Source: Thiohalobacter sp. IOR34 (GTDB lineage Bacteria; Pseudomonadota; Gammaproteobacteria; Thiohalobacterales; Thiohalobacteraceae). From it: a DNA stretch of 64,000 nt. Shown here one piece after another: positions 32,601 through 41,077 of the stretch (position 1 is the first letter of the stretch; each line of letters opens with the position of its first letter). The position numbers were made by a program, and so were the translations under genes. Location of the stretch: the NCBI RefSeq assembly GCF_030406045.1, contig NZ_CP128988.1, positions 2,081,438 to 2,145,437 on the forward strand, in the 5' to 3' direction. The notes beneath the pieces were generated by a model. That model was not told the origin of the DNA, searched no databases, and saw nothing but the letters and a program-made list of their open reading frames with translations.

Positions 32601-32625
32601 CGAAGCCGCGATGCAACCGCCGGAT

Positions 32626-33984
32626 TCAGAACGGCAGGCCGGTCGGCAGCCGCCCCTTCAGGCCGCGCATCATCTTGGCCATGCCGCCCTTGGACATCTT
32701 CTTCATCATCTTCTGCATCTGGGTGAACTGCTTGAGCAGCTTGTTCACGTCCTGCACCCGGGTGCCGGAACCGGCGGCGATACGACGCCGGCGAGAGCCC
32801 TTGATGATGTCGGGATGGCGGCGTTCCCCCGGGGTCATGGAATCGATGATGGCAACCATGCGCACCAGCTCGCGGTCGTCGACCTGGTTCTTGACCGCCT
32901 GCGGCAACTCGGCCATCCCCGGCAGCTTGTCCATCAGGCCGCTCAGCCCGCCCATGCCCATCATCTGCTGCAGCTGCTCGCGGAAATCCTCCAGGTCGAA
33001 GCGCTTGCCCTTCTTGAGCTTGTTGGCGAGACGCGCCGCCTTGTCCTTGTCCAGCTTGCGCTCGGCCTCCTCCACCAGCCCCAGCACGTCGCCCATGCCG
33101 AGGATGCGCGAGGCGACCCGGTCGGGATAGAAGGGCTCCAGGGCCGCGGTCTTCTCGCCCACGCCGAGGAACTTGATCGGCTTGCCGGTGATGGCGCGGA
33201 TCGACAGCGCCGCACCGCCACGGGCGTCGCCATCGGCCTTGGTGAGGATGACACCGGTCAGGGGCAGTGCCTGGTCGAAGGCCTTGGCGGTGTTGGCCGC
33301 ATCCTGGCCGGTCATGCTGTCGACCACGAACAGGGTCTCGATCGGACTGATCGCCTCGTGCACGCGGCGGATCTCGTCCATCATGGCGTCGTCGATGTGC
33401 AGTCGGCCGGCGGTGTCGACGATCACCACATCGATGCCGTGGCGACGACCATGTTCCACTGCGGAACGGGCAATCTCCACCGGATCCTGGTCGGAAGAAC
33501 TGGGATAGAACTCGGCACCGACCTCGCCGGCCAGGGTCTGCAACTGCTCGATGGCCGCCGGCCGGTAGACGTCGCAGCTGACCACCAGCACCGACTTCTT
33601 GCGGCGTTCCTTCAGCCAGCGCGCCAGCTTGGCGGTGCTGGTGGTCTTGCCGGAGCCCTGCAGGCCGGCCATCAGGATCACCGCCGGCGGCGCCGTCTTC
33701 AGGTTCAGGTCGTCGTTGTGCTCGCCCATCATCTGGACCAGCTCGTCGTTGACCACCTTCACCAGGGCCTGCCCCGGCGTCAGGCTCTGCAGCACCTCCT
33801 GGCCAACGGCCCGCTCGCGCACCCGGTCGATGAACTCGCGCACCACGGGCAGCGCCACGTCCGCCTCGAGCAGGGCCATGCGCACCTCGCGCAGGGTGTC
33901 CTTGATGTTCTGCTCGGTCAGGCGACCCTGACCCCGCAGATTGCGCAGCGTCTTGGAAAGGCGTTCGGTCAGATTGTCAAACAT
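32626..33984 (-). CDS. ffh: Signal recognition particle protein Ffh
   Basis: The SRP54 GTPase that targets inner-membrane proteins co-translationally. 452 aa: N domain (MFDNLTERLSKTLRNLRGQGRLTE), G domain with GLQGSGKTTSTAKLA, VDTAGRLHID and TKADGDARGGAALS, and the methionine-rich M domain (MGMGGLSGLMDKLPGM, KMMKKMSKGGMAKMM). The ATG at 33984 gives the standard N-terminus. A TTG four codons earlier is less likely. Confidence 0.97.
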   Translation of the reverse strand: MFDNLTERLSKTLRNLRGQGRLTEQNIKDTLREVRMALLEADVALPVVREFIDRVRERAVGQEVLQSLTPGQALVKVVNDELVQMMGEHNDDLNLKTAPPAVILMAGLQGSGKTTSTAKLARWLKERRKKSVLVVSCDVYRPAAIEQLQTLAGEVGAEFYPSSSDQDPVEIARSAVEHGRRHGIDVVIVDTAGRLHIDDAMMDEIRRVHEAISPIETLFVVDSMTGQDAANTAKAFDQALPLTGVILTKADGDARGGAALSIRAITGKPIKFLGVGEKTAALEPFYPDRVASRILGMGDVLGLVEEAERKLDKDKAARLANKLKKGKRFDLEDFREQLQQMMGMGGLSGLMDKLPGMAELPQAVKNQVDDRELVRMVAIIDSMTPGERRHPDIIKGSRRRRIAAGSGTRVQDVNKLLKQFTQMQKMMKKMSKGGMAKMMRGLKGRLPTGLPF

Positions 33985-34053
33985 GGCTCGGGACAACAGG
34001 GGGTCGGTTGGGGGAGGCGCGGGCCGGCAGCCCGGGCGCCCTGGAAGGAGGGA

Positions 34054-34818
34054 TTATAGCTGGATCAGGTCCCCGCCGAACAGCCGCCTGAGGCGGTGCT
34101 CGCCAGCCTGGGCGCTGATCTCGGCGAAGATTCGCTCCTCGGCGCCCGGCTTGAGGTGGGTGATGTAGACATCGGGGCGATGCCGCAGCTTGCGCAGATC
34201 CGCGGCCAGCATGCGCGGGCAGTAGTGGTAGGCCTTGCGGCACAGCGCCTCGTCCTGATCGCCGAAGGCACACTCGACGACCAGGGCATCGAGCCGCGGA
34301 TAACGGTTGAGCGCTGCCCACAGGGTATCGTTGCTCATGGTGTCGCCACTGAAGGCAAACACGGCATCACCCGCGTCGACGCAATAACCGACCGCGGGCA
34401 CCGCGTGATTGACCTCGATCATCTCGATCCGCCGGCCGTCGATCTCCCGCACCTCGCCGGCCTCCATCACCTCGAAACGCAGCACCGGCCGTTCCGCGGT
34501 CGGCAGCTCGGTGAAATCCGGCCAGACCACCCAGTTGAAGACATGGCGGCGCAGCGCCTCAAGGGTGGCGGCACTGGCATGCAGCACCAGCGGCTCGTCG
34601 ATCTCGCCAAAGATGGAATCCACCATCAGCGGCAGACCGGCGAGGTGATCGAGATGGGAATGGGTCAGGAAGATATGCCGGATACCGGCCATTTCCGGCA
34701 GGGACAGGTTGCCAAGTCCGGTACCGGCATCGATGAGAATATCGTCATCGATCTGGAAACAGGTCGTTCGCAGCTCTGCGCCTATCCCTCCGCTGCATCC
34801 CAATGTCCTTATCCGCAT
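34054..34818 (-). CDS. Metallo-beta-lactamase-fold phosphodiesterase (cyclic-nucleotide PDE class II-like)
   Basis: 254 aa. Zinc motif LTHSHLDHLAGLP (HxHxDH), further metal ligands in NHAVPAVGYC, FSGDT, and a late ITHLKPG. The N-terminus IRTLGCSGGIGAELRTTCFQID resembles the class II cAMP phosphodiesterase / PDE1 family, so hydrolysis of a cyclic nucleotide is plausible. A tRNA 3'-processing-like nuclease is the alternative. It lies between ffh and ypjD, a position empty in E. coli. Confidence 0.78.
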   Translation of the reverse strand: MRIRTLGCSGGIGAELRTTCFQIDDDILIDAGTGLGNLSLPEMAGIRHIFLTHSHLDHLAGLPLMVDSIFGEIDEPLVLHASAATLEALRRHVFNWVVWPDFTELPTAERPVLRFEVMEAGEVREIDGRRIEMIEVNHAVPAVGYCVDAGDAVFAFSGDTMSNDTLWAALNRYPRLDALVVECAFGDQDEALCRKAYHYCPRMLAADLRKLRHRPDVYITHLKPGAEERIFAEISAQAGEHRLRRLFGGDLIQL

Positions 34819-35027
34819 GTCCCCTCGTCCACCATTGGATTCCGATAGATACTCGCATGTTAGCAGTCTGCCAGCGAAAAAAACCGCCCGCCGGCGACTG
34901 CCTCACAGTTTGCCACCCAGCCGGCCGCACACACCCCCAGGGCGCGCGGCCCTCGTTTGCAGTCGAATGGCTATCCCATTATCCTGCCGCATGTTCGCAG
35001 CGCCCCTTCTCCAGCAACCGGACGGAC

Positions 35028-35834
35028 ATGCATACGCACCTCATCGGCATCCTGGCCATCGTTCTTTACCTGTTCGCCGGCGTCCTGCTGGCGCTGCGCA
35101 TGCTGCGCCGGGGTGAGGACGTGCTGCTGGGCCGCAAGGGGGTGCTGCTGCTGGGCCTGGTGGCGGCCGCCGGCCACGCCTGGGCGCTGGCGCCGATGCT
35201 GTTTCCGCCCAGCGGGATCAACCTCGGTTTCTTCAATGCCCTGTCCCTGATCGCCCTGCTCTCCGCCCTGCTGCTGCTGATCTCCTCCTTCGACCGGCCG
35301 CTGGAGAACCTCGGCATCGTGCTGCTGCCCTTCGCCGCCCTCAGCGTGGCGCTGATGTTCGCCTATCCCTCCCGCCAGCTGGTCAGCGACAGCAACTGGC
35401 AGCTCGACCTGCACATCCTGATATCGATGCTGGCCTATAGCCTGTTCGCCATCGCCGCCATCCAGGCCATCCTGCTGGCCATCCAGGACCACCAGCTGCA
35501 CAACCGCCGCCCCGGCGGCCTGATCCGCGCCCTGCCGCCGCTGCAGACCATGGAATCCCTGCTCATGCAGCTGATCGCCACCGGTTTCGTACTGCTCAGT
35601 ATCGCCCTGGTCACCGGCTTCCTGTTCATCGAGGACATCTTCGCCCAGCACCTGGTACACAAGACCGTCCTCTCGCTGCTCGCCTGGGTGGTGTTCGCCA
35701 CCCTGCTCTGGGGGCGCTGGCGCTTCGGCTGGCGGGGCCGGGTGGCCATCCGCTGGACGCTGGGCGGCTACCTGGTACTGATGCTGGCCTATTTCGGCAG
35801 CAAGCTGGTGCTGGAGCTGGTCCTCCAGCAGTAG
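35028..35834 (+). CDS. ypjD: CcsA-like inner-membrane protein YpjD
   Basis: 268 aa with about eight hydrophobic segments and the cytochrome c assembly (CcsA/ResC-like) fold. Conserved histidines lie at HAWALAP, DLHILISMLAYSLFAIAAIQA and HKTVLSLLAWVVF. It starts MHTHLIGIL at 35028, preceded by GGACGGAC only. Neighbours ffh and corB are the same as around E. coli ypjD (b2611), which supports the name. Its function is not established; haem handling is suggested by the family. Confidence 0.88.
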   Translation: MHTHLIGILAIVLYLFAGVLLALRMLRRGEDVLLGRKGVLLLGLVAAAGHAWALAPMLFPPSGINLGFFNALSLIALLSALLLLISSFDRPLENLGIVLLPFAALSVALMFAYPSRQLVSDSNWQLDLHILISMLAYSLFAIAAIQAILLAIQDHQLHNRRPGGLIRALPPLQTMESLLMQLIATGFVLLSIALVTGFLFIEDIFAQHLVHKTVLSLLAWVVFATLLWGRWRFGWRGRVAIRWTLGGYLVLMLAYFGSKLVLELVLQQ

Positions 35835-35938
35835 CGCCCGCTGGCGGCGATGCTCCGGCTGACGACCGTCCACACCTGACAGCGACCCCGACTTGGCATA
35901 GAATCGGAACCTTGCCAACAACCCGGAGGCGCCCCTCG

Positions 35939-37225
35939 TTGGACGCGATCCCCCTCGGCGCGCTGTTCGCTGCGCTCATCTTCCTGATCATCCTGTCCGC
36001 CTTCTTCTCCGGTTCCGAGACGGGCCTGATGACACTCAACCGCTACCGCCTGCAACACCGCGCCAAGAGCGGCCATCGTGGCGCCCGCCGCGCCCTGCGA
36101 CTGCTGAAACGCCCGGACCGGCTGATCGGCCTGATCCTGCTCGGCAACAACTTCGTCAACATCCTCGCCTCCTCGCTGTCGACCATCATCGCCCTGCGCC
36201 TGCTCGGCGAGACCGGCATCGCCATCGCCGCCGGCCTGCTGACCCTGGTGATCCTGATCTTCGCCGAGGTGGCACCCAAGACCCTGGCAGCCCTGCATCC
36301 GGAACGCATCGCCTATCCGGCGGCGCTGATCTACACGCCACTACTGAAGCTGCTCTACCCCCTGGTCTGGGTGGTCAACGGCATCACCAACGGCCTGCTG
36401 CGGCTGATCGGCATATCGCCGAAGGGTGGTGCCCACGAGGCCCTGTCACGCGAGGAGCTGCGCACCGTGGTGATGGAGGCCGGGGTGATGATCCCCAAGA
36501 GCCACCAGAGCATGCTGCTCAACCTGCTCGACCTGGAGAAGATCCAGGTCGAGGACATCATGATTCCACGCAACGAGATCGTCGGCCTGGACATCAGCCA
36601 GGACATCGACAGCATCAGCGACTATCTGGCCCGCACCCAGTACACCCGGCTGCCGGTCTACGAGGAGTCCATCGACCATGTCATCGGCATCCTCCACGTG
36701 CGCAATATCCTGCCCCTGCTGCGCTCCGGTGAGCTGAGTCACGACAGCCTGCGTCGGGCCATGCACCCGCCCTACTTCATTCCCGAGGGCACCTCGCTCA
36801 ACCGCCAGCTGCTGAACTTCCAGCGCGAGGGCCGGCGCACCGGGCTGGTGGTCGACGAGTACGGCGACCTGCTGGGGATGGTGACGCTGGAGGATATCCT
36901 GGAAGAGATCGTCGGCGAGTTCACCACCGATCCCAGCTCCCTGCAGCAGCTGATCATGCCGCAGGAGGACGGCAGCGTGCTGGTCGATGCCGGCATCAAC
37001 CTGCGCGAACTCAACCGGGCGCTGAACATCAAGCTGCCGACCGAGGGTCCCAAGACCCTCAACGGCCTGATCCTGGAGCACATGGAGACCATCCCCGAGG
37101 CCGGCACCAGCATGCGCCTGGCGGGCTATCCGCTGGACATCGTGCAGATCAAGGACAACTCGGTGAAGACGGTGCGCCTCTACCCCCAGCTGCATCGGCA
37201 GGAGACGGACGAGGAGACGGACTGA
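35939..37225 (+). CDS. corB: CorB/CNNM-type magnesium/cobalt transporter (HlyC/CorC family)
   Basis: 428 aa: an N-terminal DUF21 membrane domain (LSAFFSGSETGLMTLNRYRL, GNNFVNILASSLST), a CBS pair (DIMIPRNEIVGLDI, TRLPVYEESIDHVIGILHVRN, LVVDEYGDLLGMVTLEDILEEIVGE), and a C-terminal CorC/HlyC domain (INLRELNRALNIKLP). The likely start is TTG at 35939, because GGAGG at 35925-35929 is spaced 9 nt from it. No ATG is suitably placed. Matches E. coli YfjD/CorB next to ypjD. Confidence 0.9.
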   Translation: MDAIPLGALFAALIFLIILSAFFSGSETGLMTLNRYRLQHRAKSGHRGARRALRLLKRPDRLIGLILLGNNFVNILASSLSTIIALRLLGETGIAIAAGLLTLVILIFAEVAPKTLAALHPERIAYPAALIYTPLLKLLYPLVWVVNGITNGLLRLIGISPKGGAHEALSREELRTVVMEAGVMIPKSHQSMLLNLLDLEKIQVEDIMIPRNEIVGLDISQDIDSISDYLARTQYTRLPVYEESIDHVIGILHVRNILPLLRSGELSHDSLRRAMHPPYFIPEGTSLNRQLLNFQREGRRTGLVVDEYGDLLGMVTLEDILEEIVGEFTTDPSSLQQLIMPQEDGSVLVDAGINLRELNRALNIKLPTEGPKTLNGLILEHMETIPEAGTSMRLAGYPLDIVQIKDNSVKTVRLYPQLHRQETDEETD

Positions 37226-37231
37226 ACCGCT

Positions 37232-38080
37232 TCAGTCCCGCGGCTTCTCGCCGCGGACCAGCAGCACGGGGATATCGATGAACAGCCGCCCCTCGGCATC
37301 GAACAGCGACTCCACCTCGGCCAGGTGACGCTGCTGCAGCTCGGCCTGGCCCCCGGGATCGAGCTGCTCCACGCTGGCCCGGAAGCCGGTGTTCCAGATC
37401 ACCTCCCACCAGTCCATGGGGCGCTCGATGTGGTAGCCCATCTGGATCTGCTCCACCTCCACCGCCTCGAAGCCGGCCGCCTCCAGCAGCGCCCGGCACT
37501 GTGCCGGCTCGGCCAGCCGGAACCAGGGGAAGGCTGCCTCGCCCTCCGGGAAAGCGACCCCCAGGGCGGCGGCCGTGTCGCGGAAGCGGTCCGCCATCGG
37601 CTGGAAGGCACCGGGAGCGAAACTGCTGAGTGCCAGGGTGCCTCCGGGACGCAACACCCGCTTCCACTCGCGCAGCGCCGCCGCCATGTCCGCGAGGAAA
37701 AACAGGCTGAAGGCGCTGATGGCGACATCGAAGTAGTCACGGCGGAAATCCAGGCGCGCGGCATCCATCGGGTGCAGGTCGATGTTGCCCAGGCCCATGC
37801 GCCGGGCACTGCGATAGGCCTGATCGAGCATCTTCTCGGAGACGTCGATGGCCATCACCCGCCCCTCGGGACGGATACGCTGGGCGGCCGCCACCGCCGC
37901 CACCCCGGTACCGGTGCCGATGTCGAGCACCTTCAGACCGGGCCGCAGGCGCAGCCAGTCCGCCAGCCGGTCGGCGGAAAAGGGAAAGAAACGGGTGGCC
38001 GCACAGTCGTAGTCCGCCGCCAGGCGGTCGAACAGCGCGGCAACCCGGGCGCCGGCCTCATCGTGCGTCGTCGCGGTCAT
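37232..38080 (-). CDS. Class I SAM-dependent methyltransferase
   Basis: 282 aa with motif I VLDIGTGTGVAAVAAA, motif II VMAIDVSEKMLDQA, DAARLDF, and SLFFLADMAAALREWKRVLRPGGTL, typical of UbiE/Methyltransf_11 enzymes. The substrate is unknown; the fold and C-terminus resemble small-molecule or quinone methyltransferases more than nucleic-acid ones. Convergent with corB, 6 bp between stops. Confidence 0.86.
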   Translation of the reverse strand: MTATTHDEAGARVAALFDRLAADYDCAATRFFPFSADRLADWLRLRPGLKVLDIGTGTGVAAVAAAQRIRPEGRVMAIDVSEKMLDQAYRSARRMGLGNIDLHPMDAARLDFRRDYFDVAISAFSLFFLADMAAALREWKRVLRPGGTLALSSFAPGAFQPMADRFRDTAAALGVAFPEGEAAFPWFRLAEPAQCRALLEAAGFEAVEVEQIQMGYHIERPMDWWEVIWNTGFRASVEQLDPGGQAELQQRHLAEVESLFDAEGRLFIDIPVLLVRGEKPRD

Positions 38081-38161
38081 GGATCATCCTGCAGTGAACC
38101 GAAAGGGCTGGAGCCGCCATGTTACCCCCTGCCCAGCGGCGCGCAAACCAGGGACCGCCCA

Positions 38162-38337
38162 TGCACCAAGGATTCGACGCTCAGGGCGAGGCTGGCAAAG
38201 CCGCCAGGCTGGCCCGAAGTCAATCGAACAGGCACACACCGCAAACCCGGCCAGGCGGCTCTCTCATGGCCATCTCGGCCTTGTACAACAGCCTCAATGG
38301 CGATCATTCGGACCGCCTTGGTGCAATATCCGGGCTA
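38162..38337. repeat. 251-type element, shortened inverted copy
   Basis: Begins TGCACCAAGGATTCGACGCT and ends CCGCCTTGGTGCAATATCCGGGCTA. The interior is shorter than in the intact copies (about 176 bp) and more diverged. The 528-bp gap 38081-38608 contains only this and the REPIN composite; no gene was found in it. Confidence 0.78.
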
Positions 38338-38472
38338 GGGCCTTGACACCACACCAATCGCGGCCTGGAGACCGCTCCTACAACATATTGTGCCGCCATG
38401 CCCCGTAGGAGCGGCCTGGAGGCCGCGATCCCCGCCAGGTCCAGCCACGCCATCATCCGGGGGCTGGTGCAA
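38335..38472. repeat. REPIN copy 5 in a composite element (inverted)
   Basis: The REPIN at 38356-38430 has its spacer reversed relative to the others (ACATATTGTGCCGCCATGCC). The flank 38431-38472 (GGTCCAGCCACGCCATCATC, then GGTGCAATA) is the reverse complement of the flank at 16186-16219, showing a shared composite unit. Confidence 0.78.
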
Positions 38473-38608
38473 TAGGCAGCCTTGGGCCGGCATCAACTAT
38501 TGCCGGCGCACGCCGATACAGGGTGAGGAGGTCTGCAAGGGACGGCCGCCCTCCGCGGGAGCGATTTTAAATCCCATTGTCTTTCAATCAGATAGGACTG
38601 ACCGACGC

Positions 38609-39586
38609 ATGGCCAAGCTGACGCTGTCGTTCCGGGACAAAAAACTGAGGATCTTCCCGCTGACCTGCGGAGAAGCCGTGATCGGTCGCGATCCGGACTG
38701 CGAGATCCACATCGACAGCCTGGCGGTGCAGCCACGCCACGCGGTGATCGCCGCGGATGGCGAGCATTACCGCATCCAGGCGCTGGAGGGCGAGGAACAA
38801 CTGTTCGTCAACAACCAGCAGGTGGACGAGCGCCTGCTGGCCGATGGCGATCATATCCGCATCGGCAAGCACATCCTGACCTTCTCCGAGGAACCGGGCG
38901 ACAACCTGCTGGAACTGCCGCGGTTCAAACCGCAACCGGCCACCGGCTGGCTGCAGATCATGAGCGGCTCGCATCTCGGACGCACCATCCGCCTGGACCG
39001 CTCGATGCTGCGCCTCGGCAAGTCAGGCCAGCAGTCGGCGATGATCTCGCGCCGCAGCGACGGCTACTACCTGTCGCATCTGGAGGGGGATGAGCCGCCA
39101 CAGGTCAACCAGCAGCCGATCGGCGAACGCAGTCGGCGGCTGGCCGATGGCGACCAGATCCGCATCGGCCGCCTGGAGCTGCACTTCTTTCTCGACCAGG
39201 GCGAATCGCGCGGCGCTCCCGCACCGGTACCGAAAGAGGAACGCCACGAACGGCGCTTCAGCCGCATCCCCTTCGATGGTGAGGCACGGCTCAGCCAGGA
39301 CGGCAAGAACTGGCGCAGCCGGCTCATCGACCTGTCGCTGAAGGGTGCCCTGATCGAGCGGCCTGCCGACTGGGAAGGGAACGGCGGGGAATACCTGCTG
39401 CGAATCGAACTCGGCGACGATCGTCAGATCGAGATGCAGGTGGAACTCTCGCATCAGGAAGAAGGCCGGATCGGCCTGCGCTGCAAGGACATCGACCTCG
39501 ACAGCATCACCGAACTGCGCCGCCTGGTGGAGCTCAACCTCGCCGACCCGGCCCTGCTGGAACGCGAACTGGCCCGCCTGGGCTGA
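38609..39586 (+). CDS. Tandem FHA - PilZ signalling protein
   Basis: 325 aa. FHA domain 1 (about 5-95: VIGRDPDCEIHIDSLAVQPRHAVI), FHA domain 2 (about 112-200: LRLGKSGQQSAMISRRSDGYYLSHL), and a C-terminal PilZ domain (about 210-310) with both c-di-GMP contact motifs, RRFSR near 215 and DLSLKG near 240. It should therefore bind phosphothreonine-containing partners and cyclic di-GMP. Domain 2 has a degenerate recognition loop (SGQQS in place of the usual pattern). No kinase is nearby. The GGDEF enzyme at 16965-18449 is a possible c-di-GMP source. Confidence 0.86.
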   Translation: MAKLTLSFRDKKLRIFPLTCGEAVIGRDPDCEIHIDSLAVQPRHAVIAADGEHYRIQALEGEEQLFVNNQQVDERLLADGDHIRIGKHILTFSEEPGDNLLELPRFKPQPATGWLQIMSGSHLGRTIRLDRSMLRLGKSGQQSAMISRRSDGYYLSHLEGDEPPQVNQQPIGERSRRLADGDQIRIGRLELHFFLDQGESRGAPAPVPKEERHERRFSRIPFDGEARLSQDGKNWRSRLIDLSLKGALIERPADWEGNGGEYLLRIELGDDRQIEMQVELSHQEEGRIGLRCKDIDLDSITELRRLVELNLADPALLERELARLG

Positions 39587-39618
39587 GCGAATCCGGCGGG
39601 CGGTGCCCGTCCTTCGCC

Positions 39619-39688
39619 ACTTCTGACTTCTGACTTCTGACTTCTGACTTCTGACTTCTGACTTCTGACTTCTGACTTCTGACTTCTA
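39619..39688. repeat. Heptanucleotide tandem repeat (ACTTCTG)9-10
   Basis: Nine perfect copies of ACTTCTG (39619-39681) and a tenth with one change lie between two convergent genes (FHA-PilZ and radA). The tract is likely to vary in length by slippage. Being between stop codons, it should not shift a reading frame. Confidence 0.95.
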
Positions 39689-39705
39689 GCTTCTGAAGTC
39701 CAACC

Positions 39706-41064
39706 CTAGATCGCCTCGAGCACCTCTGCCAGGCGAGCCGCCGGCGTTACCTCCAGTCCCTCCACCGTCCGCCCCCGGGCAAGGTTGGCAGCCGGCACGA
39801 CGGCCCGTTTGAAACCGTGCTTGGCCGCCTCCTGCAACCGCTCCTGGCCGTTCGGCACCGGCCGAACCTCACCGGCCAGGCCGATCTCGCCGAACACCAC
39901 CAGATCGTTCGGCAGCGGCCGGTCGCGGAAGCTGGAGAGCACCGCCAGCAGCACCGCCAGATCGGCCGCGGTCTCGGCCACCCGCACCCCGCCCACCACG
40001 TTGACGAAGACGTCCTGGTCGCCGACCGCGATGCCACCGTGGCGGTGCAGCACCGCAAGCAGCATGGACAGGCGGTTCTGTTCCAGGCCCAGGGTCACAC
40101 GGCGCGGATTGGCCAGGTGCGAATCCGCCACCAGCGCCTGCACCTCGACCAGCAGCGGCCGGGTGCCCTCCCGGGTGACCATGATGACGCTGCCGGAGAC
40201 CGGCTCCTCGTGGCGCGACAGGAAGATCGCCGAAGGGTTGGCCACCTCGCGCAGGCCGCGGTCGCCCATGGCGAATACGCCCAGCTCGTTGACGGCACCG
40301 AAGCGGTTCTTGATCGCCCGCACCACCCGGTAACGGCCGCCGGGATCCCCCTCGAAATAGAGCACGGTGTCGACCATGTGCTCCAGCACCCGCGGCCCGG
40401 CGAGCTGCCCCTCCTTGGTGACATGGCCGACCAGAAACAGGGCGGTGCCGCTCTGCTTGGCATAGCGCACCAGCTGGGCGGCGCTCTCCCGGACCTGGGC
40501 CACCGAGCCAGGCGCCGACTGAAGCTGCTGGGTGAACAGGGTCTGGATGGAATCGATCACCAGCACCTGGGGCCGCTCGCGCTCGGCGGTGGCGAGGATG
40601 GCCTCCACCGCCGTCTCCGCCAACAGCCGCACCGCGCCGCCTTCCAGGCCCAGGCGGCGGGCACGCAGCGACACCTGCTGCAACGATTCCTCGCCGGTCA
40701 CGTAGAGGGTCGACAGGCGGTCACCGATCGACACCAGGGCCTGCAACAGCAGCGTCGACTTGCCAATCCCCGGATCGCCGCCGATCAGCACCACCGAGCC
40801 GGCCACCAGGCCGCCGCCCAGCACCCGGTCCAGTTCGCCGATGCCGGTGCCGGTACGGATCTCGCTGCCGGCCTCGACCTCGGCCAGCGGCTGCACCTCG
40901 CCGGCCGCCGCCCCCGCATAGCCGCCGCCCCGGCCGGACGGCACGACCTGGGTGCGGACCTCGACCAGGGTGTTCCATGCCTGGCAGTCCGGACACTGGC
41001 CAACCCACTTCGGCGACTGGGCGCCGCAACTGGAACAGCTATAGAGAATCTTCGGCTTCGCCAT
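39706..41064 (-). CDS. radA: DNA repair protein RadA
   Basis: A RecA-like ATPase that promotes branch migration in recombination. 452 aa: a C4 zinc finger (CSSCGAQSPKWVGQCPDC), Walker A GGDPGIGKST, the RadA signature KNRFGAVNELGVF, and a C-terminal Lon-protease-like domain (GGVRVAETAADLAVLLAVLS). Follows alr by 13 nt in the same direction, as the last gene of the dnaB-alr-radA group. Confidence 0.96.
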   Translation of the reverse strand: MAKPKILYSCSSCGAQSPKWVGQCPDCQAWNTLVEVRTQVVPSGRGGGYAGAAAGEVQPLAEVEAGSEIRTGTGIGELDRVLGGGLVAGSVVLIGGDPGIGKSTLLLQALVSIGDRLSTLYVTGEESLQQVSLRARRLGLEGGAVRLLAETAVEAILATAERERPQVLVIDSIQTLFTQQLQSAPGSVAQVRESAAQLVRYAKQSGTALFLVGHVTKEGQLAGPRVLEHMVDTVLYFEGDPGGRYRVVRAIKNRFGAVNELGVFAMGDRGLREVANPSAIFLSRHEEPVSGSVIMVTREGTRPLLVEVQALVADSHLANPRRVTLGLEQNRLSMLLAVLHRHGGIAVGDQDVFVNVVGGVRVAETAADLAVLLAVLSSFRDRPLPNDLVVFGEIGLAGEVRPVPNGQERLQEAAKHGFKRAVVPAANLARGRTVEGLEVTPAARLAEVLEAI

Positions 41065-41077
41065 GAGCTTCCTTCTC

